Of a DNA stretch of 64,000 nt, positions 8,887 to 17,545 are shown piece by piece. The position numbers and the translations under genes were made by a program. Numbering within the stretch: the stretch's first letter is position 1; every line of letters begins with the position of its first letter. Source of the DNA: JBCCGL01 sp039029275. Its GTDB lineage: Bacteria; Pseudomonadota; Gammaproteobacteria; JBCCGL01. The notes beneath the pieces were generated by a model. That model worked only from the letters and a program-made list of their open reading frames with translations, made no database searches and was not told where the DNA came from. The stretch covers positions 62,001 to 126,000 of the forward strand of contig JBCCGL010000004.1 of the NCBI GenBank assembly GCA_039029275.1. The letters run 5' to 3'.

Positions 8887-9621
8887 TTACTCAATTTCTC
8901 GCATGTACTGGTTTAGCAGTACCGCATCTTCGGCGCTCAGCTCTACGCCTTCAATCATATCCGGGCGGCGCTGCGCGGTTCGCCCGAGCGCCTGTTTGCG
9001 CCTCCACCTCGCGATGGCGGCGTGATCCCCACCGTTTAACACCGCGGGAATCGCGTGCCCATCGACCGTATCCGGTCGTGTGTAGTGCGGGCAATCGAGC
9101 AAGTCATCACTGAACGAGTCCTGCCGCGCTGACTCTTCGTGTCCCAGTGCGCCTGCCTGCAATCGCGACACTGCGTCGATCAACACCATCGCGGCCAGCT
9201 CGCCACCGCTGAGTACATAATCCCCCAGCGAAATCTCGTCGTCGACGTCGTGTTCGATAACACGCTCATCGATGCCTTCGTAGCGTCCGGCCAGCAGTAT
9301 CAGCGACTCGCGCTGAGCCAGCTCGCGCACCAGTGCCTGATTCAGTCGACGTCCTTGTGGTGATACGTATATCACCTCTGCCGTCGGGGACTGCCGCCTG
9401 GCGACACCGATCGCGGCGCGCAAGGGTTCGACTTTCATCACCATTCCGGGTCCGCCGCCATAAGGCCTATCGTCGACCGTACGGTGCGCATCCAGAGCAA
9501 ATTCGCGCGGGTTGTGCGTATGTAGATCGATCAGTCCACATTCCACCGCACGCCCGGTGACGCCGTACTCACCGACTTGCAGCACAAACTCCGGAAACAG
9601 CGTGATGATGTCAATGCGCAC
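8887..9621 (-). CDS. trmD: tRNA (guanine37-N1)-methyltransferase
   Basis: SAM-dependent SPOUT-family methyltransferase that makes m1G37 in tRNAs reading CNN codons and prevents +1 frameshifting. Seen: RIDIITLFPEF at the N-terminus, RPYGGGPGMVMKVEP, the knot region YVSPQGRRLNQ and LLAGRYEGIDERV, and GDYVLSGGELAAMVLIDAVSR. I place the start at GTG 9621 because it gives the usual family N-terminus and has AGAGGA about nine bases upstream. Another GTG at 9648, with GGAG seven bases upstream, would add nine residues and cannot be excluded. Normal length (244 residues), third gene of the rpsP operon. Confidence 0.96.
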   Translation of the reverse strand: MRIDIITLFPEFVLQVGEYGVTGRAVECGLIDLHTHNPREFALDAHRTVDDRPYGGGPGMVMKVEPLRAAIGVARRQSPTAEVIYVSPQGRRLNQALVRELAQRESLILLAGRYEGIDERVIEHDVDDEISLGDYVLSGGELAAMVLIDAVSRLQAGALGHEESARQDSFSDDLLDCPHYTRPDTVDGHAIPAVLNGGDHAAIARWRRKQALGRTAQRRPDMIEGVELSAEDAVLLNQYMREIE

Positions 9622-9679
9622 CCGCGATGTTCCTCTTTTTGACGCCACTTTAACGCTCCGCCAAGCGGCGCCGCGCTGC

Positions 9680-10195
9680 TTAAAATTCCGGATCCCAGTC
9701 GACCAGCATGCTGCGCTTTTGCAGATCGACTTGTCTAATCACGTTGGTCAAATCCCAAGGCACCAGGTGTTCGCGTTTTCCCTCGATCACCAGAACGTCA
9801 TTGGCACCCGTGTCGAAGACGCGCCTTACCGTGCCGAGTTCGGTGCCATCCGTTAAGCGCACAGCTAAGCCGATTAAATCGCGCCAGTAATACTGGTTTT
9901 GCGAAAGTTTCGCGAGCTGTTCGACCTCAACCGCAATCTCACATCCAACCAGTGCTTCCGCATCATTAGCTGAATGGCAGCCTTCGAGGCGGCCGATCAC
10001 ACGTTTTCCCTGAACCTTCACGCGCTCAACGCGAATTGTTCGCCAGTTGCCGGAGTCGCCCAACAACCATTTTTCGTATTGCCCGATGGCCTCGCGAGGC
10101 TGCGTGTCTGAATGAATCTTGACCCAGCCTTGCAGGCCAAAAACGCCGACGATCCTTCCGAGCAGTACCGGCGTTTGCTGTTCGCTGCCGCCCAT
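9680..10195 (-). CDS. rimM: Ribosome maturation factor RimM
   Basis: A 171-residue 16S processing factor that binds ribosomal protein S19 and helps mature the 30S head. The N-terminal domain has the family signature LGRIVGVFGLQGWVKIHS; the C-terminal PRC-barrel begins with YYWRDLIGLAV and ends VDLQKRSMLVDWDPEF. Length and gene order (between rpsP and trmD) are as in other gammaproteobacteria. The gap to rpsP is only 21 bases, so the genes share a message. Confidence 0.97.
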   Translation of the reverse strand: MGGSEQQTPVLLGRIVGVFGLQGWVKIHSDTQPREAIGQYEKWLLGDSGNWRTIRVERVKVQGKRVIGRLEGCHSANDAEALVGCEIAVEVEQLAKLSQNQYYWRDLIGLAVRLTDGTELGTVRRVFDTGANDVLVIEGKREHLVPWDLTNVIRQVDLQKRSMLVDWDPEF

Positions 10196-10216
10196 TACGT
10201 TGCGGGCAGCGCAGAT

Positions 10217-10474
10217 TTACGCGCTCTGCGCAGTTTTGCCTGCTTCTTTCACCAGACTTGCCACTCGCTCGCTGAGTTTGGCTCCCTGACCAACCCAGTG
10301 CTCAACGCGATCTGCGTCGATGCGCAAGCGTTCCTCTTGGCCGCGTGCCATCGGGTTGAAGAAGCCGATACGCTCGATGTAGCGGCCATCGCGGCGGTTG
10401 CGGCTATCGGTAACAACGACGTGGTAGAAAGGCTTTTTCTTCGCCCCACCACGTGAAAGTCGAACTGTGACCAT
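10217..10474 (-). CDS. rpsP: 30S ribosomal protein S16
   Basis: An 85-residue small-subunit protein. The N-terminus MVTVRLSRGGAKKKPFYHVVVTDSR and the segment YIERIGFFNPMARG are diagnostic. First gene of the four-gene operon rpsP-rimM-trmD-rplS. Its leader contains a perfect 10-base-pair hairpin ending 28 bases before the start codon (separate entry). Confidence 0.98.
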   Translation of the reverse strand: MVTVRLSRGGAKKKPFYHVVVTDSRNRRDGRYIERIGFFNPMARGQEERLRIDADRVEHWVGQGAKLSERVASLVKEAGKTAQSA

Positions 10475-10502
10475 GTATTTTGTCCAATCGCTAAAGACTA
10501 CA

Positions 10503-10525
10503 CAGGCCGCAACAATTGCGGCCTG
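10503..10525 (-). promoter_or_regulatory. Leader hairpin upstream of rpsP
   Basis: CAGGCCGCAA (10503-10512) and TTGCGGCCTG (10516-10525) form a perfect 10-base-pair stem with a 3-base loop. On the minus strand a run of five T precedes it rather than follows it, so it is not a canonical intrinsic terminator for ffh. It sits in the presumed rpsP leader, where it could stabilise the message or serve in control by a ribosomal protein. That role is an inference. Confidence 0.5.
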
Positions 10526-10729
10526 AAAAACCGGCGAATTTTACCGGAATTCGCAAGGATGTGAAGTGTTTTTCGGCGTTGGAGCGGAGATTTTATTAAC
10601 CCTGTGCATGCGGTTGTTACACAAGTTACCCAATCGCGCGGAATTCGATCAGCGTTACCGGCCCATTCAACACAGCACAAGCGTGGTGAGAAACCGCTTC
10701 AGCGATTCAGGTCGTTCTCGAGCGGCCTT

Positions 10730-12094
10730 TTAGAAACGTGGCCCCATCCCCGGCGGCATCTGCCCATGCATCCCGCGCATCATCTTTGCCATTCCGCCGC
10801 GCGACATCTTTTTCATCATCTTGCTCATTTGCAGGTGCTGTTTCAGCAAGCGATTGACATCTTGAACTTGAACACCGCTGCCGCTGGCAATACGGCGCTT
10901 GCGCGAACCCTTGATAACCGCTGGAAAGCGACGCTCATGCGGCGTCATTGAGTTGATTATTGCGATCATTCGCGACATTTCCTTCTCACCGGTTTGCGCC
11001 TTTGCGGCATTCATCATATTGCCCATTCCCGGCATTTTGTCGACCAGACCGGCGAGCCCTCCCATCGATTGCATCTGCTGCATCTGGTCACGCAGGTCAC
11101 TCATGTCGAAGGATTTGCCTTTCTTGATCTTTTTAGCGAGTTTTTCAGCCTTGTCGTGATCGACTTTCTGCTGAACTTCCTCAACCAGACTGACCACATC
11201 GCCCATGCCAAGGATTCGCGATGCAACCCGATCAGGATGAAACGCTTCAAGCGCAGTGGTTTTTTCACCTGACCCGAGGAATTTGATCGGTTTGCCGGTA
11301 ATCATACGAACCGACAGCGCGGCGCCACCACGCGCGTCGCCATCGGTTTTGGTCAGGATCACCCCGCTCAGAGGTAGGGCCTCGCCGAACGCCTTGGCAG
11401 TATTGGCAGCGTCCTGCCCGGTCATGCTGTCCACCACAAAGAGGGTCTCGACAGGCTTACACGCTGCGTGTAACAGCTTGATTTCACTCATCATATCGTC
11501 ATCGACATTCATTCGGCCCGCGGTATCGATCAACAACACATCGGCAAACGTTTTGCTGGCGTGCTCGATGGCGTTGTCCGCAATTTGCGTGACGCTTTGT
11601 TCGGTGCTTGAGGCAATGTGGTCGGCACCCACCTCTGCCGCCAGCACACGCAGTTGCTCGATCGCCGCAGGGCGGTGAATGTCGGCACTAACGACAGCCA
11701 CCTTTTTATTTTCGCGCTCCTTCAGGTAGCGCGCGAGTTTGGCCACAGATGTGGTCTTGCCCGCTCCCTGCAAGCCTGCCACCAGGATCACAGCCGGAGG
11801 TTGCGCGTTCAGCTGCAGCGATTCATTTTGCTCACCCATCAGGGCGGTGAGTTCGTCGTTGACTACCTTGATCAATGCCTGCCCTGGCGTCAGGCTGCCG
11901 ATCACCTCCTGTCCGAGCGCTTTTTCTCGCGTGCTGTCGATGAACGATTTTACTACCGGCAAGGCGACATCCGCCTCGAGTAGCGCCAGGCGCACATCTC
12001 GCAACGTGTCTTTGATGTTTTGCTCGGTCAGGCGCCCCTGTCCGCTTAACGATTTGATTGTTTTGCCGAGGCGTTCGCCAAGTGCATCAAACAT
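10730..12094 (-). CDS. ffh: Signal recognition particle protein Ffh
   Basis: SRP54-type GTPase that binds 4.5S RNA and signal sequences and delivers ribosomes to FtsY at the membrane. The N domain is followed by the G domain with GLQGAGKTTSVAKLA, DTAGR and TKTDGDARGGAAL; the methionine-rich M domain ends in MSKMMKKMSRGGMAKMMRGMHG. The start at 12094 (MFDALGERLGKTIK) has AAGGGA upstream and matches the family; the frame opens at 12127 but the extra residues are not conserved. 454 residues, normal length. It lies 255 bases upstream of the rpsP leader, same strand. Confidence 0.98.
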   Translation of the reverse strand: MFDALGERLGKTIKSLSGQGRLTEQNIKDTLRDVRLALLEADVALPVVKSFIDSTREKALGQEVIGSLTPGQALIKVVNDELTALMGEQNESLQLNAQPPAVILVAGLQGAGKTTSVAKLARYLKERENKKVAVVSADIHRPAAIEQLRVLAAEVGADHIASSTEQSVTQIADNAIEHASKTFADVLLIDTAGRMNVDDDMMSEIKLLHAACKPVETLFVVDSMTGQDAANTAKAFGEALPLSGVILTKTDGDARGGAALSVRMITGKPIKFLGSGEKTTALEAFHPDRVASRILGMGDVVSLVEEVQQKVDHDKAEKLAKKIKKGKSFDMSDLRDQMQQMQSMGGLAGLVDKMPGMGNMMNAAKAQTGEKEMSRMIAIINSMTPHERRFPAVIKGSRKRRIASGSGVQVQDVNRLLKQHLQMSKMMKKMSRGGMAKMMRGMHGQMPPGMGPRF

Positions 12095-12156
12095 GCGATT
12101 TCCCTTAACGGAAGTGAAAGCTAACAAGCCGCGGCTTAAGCGGCTGGGAGATGAAA

Positions 12157-12162
12157 ATTATA
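12157..12162 (-). promoter_or_regulatory. Possible -10 element for ffh
   Basis: A perfect TATAAT on the minus strand, overlapping the stop codon of the upstream MBL gene, about 63 bases before the ffh start. No good -35 hexamer is seen at 16-18 bases. The presumed leader includes the 12-base palindrome AAGCCGCGGCTT (12126-12137). Confidence 0.35.
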
Positions 12163-12925
12163 GCGTGAATGTATCGCCGCCACGAAGTCGCAGCAAATCA
12201 AAATTAGGTATCGACTCAATACACTGTTGAAATGATTCGTCTTCTGAGCCTGGTTTGAGGTGGGAAATACCGATCTTCGGTCGGTGCTTAAGCTTGAGTA
12301 AATCTTCCCGCAGCAGCTGCGGGCAGTAGTGTTTGGCGAGCTTGGATAGCGCCATGTGCTGATTTGGAAAGCCCACTTCGATCACCAGCATATCGAGCGA
12401 ATCCTTCTTGTTGAGGGTCTCCCACAGCGAGTCGTTAGTGGTGGTGTCGCCACTGAAACAAAAGCTGCCACCGGTGCAGTTGCTCACGTGATAGGCCACC
12501 CCAGGCACTACATGATTCACCGGAATCATCTCGAAGTGGCGCTTTTTGATCTCGACAACACTGTTTCTTTCCATTGGGAAAAATTTGATGACAGGTGCTT
12601 GCTTGCTGGGCAACTCGGCGAAATCCGGCCAGATTTCCCAGTTAAAAATGTTCCGTTTGATCGCGTCGATTGTTTCGTGGCTCGCATGAACGCTCAACGG
12701 TTCAGTTTCGCGATTGAACAAGACATCGACAAGAAACGGTAATGTCGCAATATGATCGAGGTGAGAATGAGTGAGGAAGACGTGCTCTATCTTCATCATT
12801 TCATCGAGGGTCAGTTCACCCACACCAGTACCAGCGTCGATGAGGACATCATCGTCGACCAGCAATGAAGTGGTGTGCAGTCCGCGGCTAATACTGCCGC
12901 TGCACCCTAAAATGCGTAATTGCAT
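12158..12925 (-). CDS. MBL-fold hydrolase, class II cyclic-nucleotide phosphodiesterase-like
   Basis: A 255-residue metallo-beta-lactamase-fold protein. The metal motif is THSHLDH (residues ~52-58), with LGCSGSISRGLHTTSLLV at the N-terminus, FSGDTTTN and GISHLKPG near the end. The THSHLDHIATLPFL pattern and later EVGFPNQ are typical of proteins annotated as class II 3',5'-cyclic-nucleotide phosphodiesterases (CpdP/PDE1-like). The substrate is likely cAMP or a related phosphodiester, but this is by family only. The gene lies between ffh (63 bases downstream) and divergently transcribed ypjD. Confidence 0.8.
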   Translation of the reverse strand: MQLRILGCSGSISRGLHTTSLLVDDDVLIDAGTGVGELTLDEMMKIEHVFLTHSHLDHIATLPFLVDVLFNRETEPLSVHASHETIDAIKRNIFNWEIWPDFAELPSKQAPVIKFFPMERNSVVEIKKRHFEMIPVNHVVPGVAYHVSNCTGGSFCFSGDTTTNDSLWETLNKKDSLDMLVIEVGFPNQHMALSKLAKHYCPQLLREDLLKLKHRPKIGISHLKPGSEDESFQQCIESIPNFDLLRLRGGDTFTL

Positions 12926-13143
12926 GGAACTGGACTCGTCAAAATCCCGCGAAATGCTAGCATGGTGGGCATAAGCACCCTATTTTTCACAGGCCAAATG
13001 AGAAATATTTCACAAATTCAGTGGCCTGTAGCAGAAATCCAGAAGTTCTCAAGCTTTGTTCGTCAGACGTTTGAGGCTTTTCAGGCACGCAAGCCAAGAC
13101 CAATCCAGTACAATCTCACGCTTAATACAATTTTGTGAGTTGA

Positions 13144-13941
13144 ATGAGTCAAACCGCGACAATTGCAGCCGCGCTCGCCGTGCTGGCCTACCTGGTCGCA
13201 GCAGCGCTACTGCTGCATTCGGCCAAATCAGGCCGAAATCCCCAAGGGCAGCCGTATCGAGTCCCGGCTGTTATCGCGATTGTGTGCCATGCCTTGAGCG
13301 TTTACTCGCTCATTTGGCGCGACGACGCAATTTACGTCGGTTTTTTCAGCGCCCTGTCGCTGACCAGTCTGCTGCTTTCAACCGCTCTGATTTTGATGGC
13401 GATACGCCAGTCCATTGCAATACTCGGTGTGGTGATATTTCCACTCTCCGCTGTATTTTTGCTCTGCAGCGTACTACTGGGTGACAATTCTGCAGCGTTA
13501 AATCCCCAGCTGCAGTGGCACATATTGACATCCGTAATGGCCTACAGCGTGCTTGCACTGGCGGTCACGCAATCGATAGCGCTGGCGCTTCAAACCCACT
13601 ACTTGCGCACTCTGCAAACAAACCCACTGGTGGCTACCTTGCCCCCGATCGATCTTATGGAAAAGGTGCTGTTTCAGATGATCGGTTTGGGGTTCGTTTT
13701 GCTTAGCGCGTCACTGCTGACAGGGTTTGTTTTTCTCGAAGATGTTTTCGCGCAGCACCTCGTGCACAAGACAACGTTGACGATGTTTGCGTGGGCGACG
13801 TTTGGCATTCTGCTGGCTGGCAGAACCCTCTGGGGATGGCGCGGGCGCACAGCGATGCGTTGGACAACGAGCGGGTTCGCGCTACTGATCGTAGGCTACT
13901 TCGGGAGCAAGCTGGTGCTGGAGTTCATTTTGGCGAAATAG
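13144..13941 (+). CDS. ypjD: YpjD/CcsA-like inner-membrane protein (cytochrome c assembly family)
   Basis: A 265-residue protein with about eight hydrophobic helices, of the cytochrome c assembly (CcmC/CcsA) fold family called YpjD or CorE in enterobacteria. Periplasm-facing histidines typical of the family are present (PQLQWHILTSVMAYS; QHLVHKTTLTMFAWATFG). The exact role is unsettled; in enterobacteria it neighbours ffh and a CorB-type protein and has been linked to magnesium/cobalt resistance. Here it keeps its place near ffh, but an MBL gene lies between them and a FimV-like gene separates it from the CorB-like gene. Confidence 0.9.
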   Translation: MSQTATIAAALAVLAYLVAAALLLHSAKSGRNPQGQPYRVPAVIAIVCHALSVYSLIWRDDAIYVGFFSALSLTSLLLSTALILMAIRQSIAILGVVIFPLSAVFLLCSVLLGDNSAALNPQLQWHILTSVMAYSVLALAVTQSIALALQTHYLRTLQTNPLVATLPPIDLMEKVLFQMIGLGFVLLSASLLTGFVFLEDVFAQHLVHKTTLTMFAWATFGILLAGRTLWGWRGRTAMRWTTSGFALLIVGYFGSKLVLEFILAK

Positions 13942-13959
13942 ATACGCCGCAGGGGCCGC

Positions 13960-16047
13960 TCAAGTACCGGTTTTATCGTGCGGCAGTTGGATGTCTTCGA
14001 GATCACCGAGATCATCGTCTTCGTTTTCCTGGGCCAGAAGACTTTCTTGCGCATCCAGGGTCGACAGCGTCGTGTCAGAGACTATGTCGGGTTCGTTGTC
14101 GAGCGAGAATTCGAGGTCTCCGGATGGTTTTTCCAGCCAGTCCGTAAAATCCTCCGCGTTTTCCGTAAAGAATGACGGACGCACACCGGCATCGACCGCG
14201 TAGCGTTCAATCATTTCCCATTGTTTCGTATCCAAGAACGGTTTGAATTCCAGCGTGCGGGCTTCGAAATCATCGTACTTGTTTGATAATAAGAGTGTTT
14301 CTAACAGTTTAAGCCGATAACTGACATTGTCAGGCTGACTTTCGATCGACGCCGAGAGCAACTCTTCGCTTTGATGAAAAAGGCCATAGGCGAGATAGAC
14401 CTCCACCTCTTCAAGCACCCCATCGGCAGAGTTCGATTCCAGCGTAACTGCGGGCGACGGTGGTTCTGTGAATCCACTCTCTATCGGAATTTCTTTTGTC
14501 TGATCGAGATCTTGTTCAGAGTCTTCGGGAGCTGCATCAAACTCGATAGGTTCGTCATTGCGATCAAGATTGACATTTGCATTCATTAACTCTTCACCTA
14601 ATGACGTCTGTGAAGAGTGCGGCTTAGCGACTGCATCGCTTGTTTCGTCTTGATTCTCCGGCTCTCTGGCGACTGGCACGAGTGGAATCTCGTGTTGCTG
14701 GCGTGAACGACGCTTGAACAAGAACCACGCGAGCGCCACAGCACCCGGAAGGCCAATCAGCAAGGCGAGAATGCCTGAAAAGACCGTTTTATCACTGATG
14801 CTGCTAGCAGGAGGCGAGCTAATTTGCGTCTCGAGCCGTTGTTCAAGCTGCTTGATTTGATCTGTGCGAAGCGACAGAAGTTCTTTCAATGAAGCAATTT
14901 CGGCGTCGCGATTGGCAAGGTCATTGGTATTCGCGGTAATTTGATGTTCGCGCGTCTCGAGCATTGTGCGCAATTCCTGCAATTCGAGCCTGACACTTGC
15001 CAATTCCTCGGCCAGGTATTGCTCGCCATCGGTCAGCGTTAGCCCGGATAAGTCCTCTACTGCATCGCTCTCCGCGGGTGACGCCGCCACTTCCTGCGCG
15101 CCCAAAATTCGCAAACTCGAATCACCGGAGATTGCGCCAGCACCTTCATCGATTGATGGTTCCGGCTCGGCCGTCAGCGGTGTGCCTGATTCCCACGCGC
15201 GGAAGTGTTTGGAGACTTCGAGACTGGCGCGCGCCCTGCTGAGCTCTTGCGCCTGTGCGTGCGTGGGAATGCGTAACACTTGACCCTGACGCAAGCCACT
15301 GAGATTGCCGCGATCGAAAGCCCCCGGGTTAAGGCGTACGTACGCCATCATCATTTGATTGATGGTCACGCTGCGGTCGAGGCGTGTACGCTGCGCGATC
15401 AGACTGAGTCGGTCACCGTCGCGTACAGGCCCATATTGATCATTTTTGATCAAGCCTGCCGCGATAAGCGCTTCGCGTGTGGTAGGCAAACCCCCATTTG
15501 ACTGAGTATCGCTTGGCAGCGGTTGGCCGACACTGGCCAAATTTTGCCGGACTGGGGCTGCCTGCGTGATGCCCGCGTGAGATTCGCCCGGTGCAGAAGT
15601 CGAGTAAGCTTGCCCCCGCTCATCAACAGGGTTCCCGCTCCAGGCGGGCGGATCGAGCAACAGTTGGAAGGATTTCTGGATTTGGCCTCGAGGCGACCGA
15701 ATCGTGATGATCAGATCAAGCACCGGATCGTTAAACGAACGCTGCGTTCGCAGAGTCAGGTAAACCCGGTCACTACCGGCATCGTGAATCGCAAGATCAA
15801 TCTGTGACAGCAGGGCGGGACGCACCTTACCGAGATCGAGGTAGTCCTGACGCGTCCCAAAGGAAACATCCAGCTGCGCGAGATCGGCGAAGCTTGCACC
15901 GGTCACGTCGATTCGTGCTGACAGTGGCTGGAACAGGCGTGAATCCACCGTTAGCTCTCCCAACCCTAATGCCGCGACATTGCCGCTGACCAATAGGAGA
16001 ACGGCACCTGCTGTGGTACTACACAAGAGCGTTCGTAGTTGTCTCAA
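13960..16047 (-). CDS. FimV-like inner-membrane peptidoglycan-binding protein
   Basis: About 695 residues. A signal peptide (TAGAVLLLVSGNVAALG) is followed by the FimV N-terminal domain (LGELTVDSRLFQPLSARIDV; QLLLDPPAW), a LysM-type region (~205-265, YGPVRDGDRLSLIAQR), a coiled coil (~345-415), one membrane helix (~425-445) followed by KRRSR, an acidic linker and a C-terminal TPR-like end (LAYGLFHQSEELL). FimV proteins organise polar machinery and type IV pili. TTG 16047 has a strong AGAGGAGG seven bases upstream; GTG 16050 and an ATG at 16071 are alternatives, but the ATG lies upstream of that ribosome site. Convergent with ypjD, 18 bases apart. Confidence 0.85.
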   Translation of the reverse strand: MRQLRTLLCSTTAGAVLLLVSGNVAALGLGELTVDSRLFQPLSARIDVTGASFADLAQLDVSFGTRQDYLDLGKVRPALLSQIDLAIHDAGSDRVYLTLRTQRSFNDPVLDLIITIRSPRGQIQKSFQLLLDPPAWSGNPVDERGQAYSTSAPGESHAGITQAAPVRQNLASVGQPLPSDTQSNGGLPTTREALIAAGLIKNDQYGPVRDGDRLSLIAQRTRLDRSVTINQMMMAYVRLNPGAFDRGNLSGLRQGQVLRIPTHAQAQELSRARASLEVSKHFRAWESGTPLTAEPEPSIDEGAGAISGDSSLRILGAQEVAASPAESDAVEDLSGLTLTDGEQYLAEELASVRLELQELRTMLETREHQITANTNDLANRDAEIASLKELLSLRTDQIKQLEQRLETQISSPPASSISDKTVFSGILALLIGLPGAVALAWFLFKRRSRQQHEIPLVPVAREPENQDETSDAVAKPHSSQTSLGEELMNANVNLDRNDEPIEFDAAPEDSEQDLDQTKEIPIESGFTEPPSPAVTLESNSADGVLEEVEVYLAYGLFHQSEELLSASIESQPDNVSYRLKLLETLLLSNKYDDFEARTLEFKPFLDTKQWEMIERYAVDAGVRPSFFTENAEDFTDWLEKPSGDLEFSLDNEPDIVSDTTLSTLDAQESLLAQENEDDDLGDLEDIQLPHDKTGT

Positions 16048-16225
16048 CACGCTGCCTCCTCTCTTAGGCATTTTGAAATGGTCGTCATTACTACTGCGTA
16101 TCGGCCGATCATCACCGAGTATTAGCCCCCTGCTTTCAGCAAGAAATGCGCCATCAACCTGCTATCCCGTCCTTGACACGAGCCAGACGCCTCGGCTAGA
16201 AATACACTCCCAAGAGCAAGACAGG

Positions 16226-17545
16226 TTGACCAACAACTTGAACGAAGTCCCGCTTAGCGCGCTATTTAGCGTGCTGGCCATATTGATTGTCCTTTCGGGA
16301 TTCTTCTCCGGCTCCGAAACCGCGCTCATGACCCTGAACCGCTACCGGCTGCGGCATTTAGCCAATGGCGGCCACCGCGGCGCACGGCGCGCGGCAAAAC
16401 TACTGGAGAAGCCAGACCGATTACTCGGTCTGATATTGCTGGGTAACAATGCAATTAATCTGTCGGCTTCGGCGCTTGCAACAGTGATCGCGTTGCGACT
16501 TTACGGTGAAGCCGCGATTGCCGTGGCGACATTCATCCTCACGCTGTTGGTGCTTATATTCGCTGAGGTTGCGCCCAAAACCCTCGCCGCCAAACATCCC
16601 GAGCCACTGGCCTTTTTCGCGTCGTATATATACACGCCTCTGTTGCATCCCTATTGTCCGCTTGTCTGGATCGTGTGGATCGTGAACGTGTTCGCCAATG
16701 GCTTATTGGACGCGCTCGGTTTGAACAAACAAAAAGCGACCAGCGACAACCTCAGCACCGACGAACTGCGCACTGTGTTAAATGAAACCGGTGGCCTGAT
16801 CCCGGACGAGCACCAAACCATGCTCCTGAACATTCTTGATCTGGAAAAGATCACGGTTAACGACATCATGGTGCCGCGCAACGAGATTCACGGAATCGAT
16901 CTTGACGACAGCTGGAAGGAAATTTCGCAACAAATTACTGGCAGTCCGCACGGCCGGGTGCCGGTGTTCCACGAGAGCATCGATAACGTTCAGGGCTTTA
17001 TTTACCTCAGAAAATTTATCGACCTTCGCCGCCGCAAAGAAGTGACGCTGGAACACCTTAAATCTCAGATACACGAGGCTTACTTTATCCCCGAGAACAC
17101 GCCACTGACAGTTCAGCTCTTAAATTTCCAAAAGGATGCGAAGCGCATAGGCCTCGTGGTGGACGAATACGGTGATATTCTGGGCCTGGTTACAGTGGAA
17201 GATATCCTGGAAGAAATTGTCGGCGAATTCACCAGCAGTCCCGCCGATGAACATGAGATGGTGATCGAAGACGACGGCTCGATTCTGGCCGACGGTGGTA
17301 TCGCCCTGCGTCATCTCAACCGGCACCTTGGCTGGAGTACACCGGCCGACGGTCCCAAAACCCTCAACGGTCTCATTCTCGAATACCTTGAAAACATCCC
17401 CGAGCCTGGCACCACGTTTTTGATCGACAACCATCCGGTCGAGATTATCGAAATTCGCGATAACGTGGTGCAAAGCGCGCGCATCTTCCCTGCCATCGAG
17501 GAAAAATCGGGCGATTCTGAAACTGCAGTCGCAGTCGCCGAATAG
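16226..17545 (+). CDS. CorB/CorC-type (HlyC/CNNM) membrane transporter with CBS pair
   Basis: About 439 residues. A DUF21/CNNM membrane domain (LFSVLAILIVLSGFFSGSETALMTLNRYRL, then two more hydrophobic segments) is followed by a CBS pair (VNDIMVPRNEIHGID ... TVEDILEEIVGEFTS) and a CorC_HlyC domain (DDGSILADGGIALRHLN). The family is linked to magnesium/cobalt efflux. The frame is open from 15980, but that part overlaps the divergent FimV gene; TTG 16226, just before the conserved membrane helix, is the likelier start and leaves a normal divergent spacer (16048-16225). The stop overlaps the GTG of radA by one base (TAGTG), so the two genes are translationally coupled. Confidence 0.85.
   Translation: MTNNLNEVPLSALFSVLAILIVLSGFFSGSETALMTLNRYRLRHLANGGHRGARRAAKLLEKPDRLLGLILLGNNAINLSASALATVIALRLYGEAAIAVATFILTLLVLIFAEVAPKTLAAKHPEPLAFFASYIYTPLLHPYCPLVWIVWIVNVFANGLLDALGLNKQKATSDNLSTDELRTVLNETGGLIPDEHQTMLLNILDLEKITVNDIMVPRNEIHGIDLDDSWKEISQQITGSPHGRVPVFHESIDNVQGFIYLRKFIDLRRRKEVTLEHLKSQIHEAYFIPENTPLTVQLLNFQKDAKRIGLVVDEYGDILGLVTVEDILEEIVGEFTSSPADEHEMVIEDDGSILADGGIALRHLNRHLGWSTPADGPKTLNGLILEYLENIPEPGTTFLIDNHPVEIIEIRDNVVQSARIFPAIEEKSGDSETAVAVAE

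Noticed and set aside
12126..12137. 12-base palindrome AAGCCGCGGCTT before ffh
   Set aside because: Too short and without a T-run to be a terminator; no evidence it is an operator.
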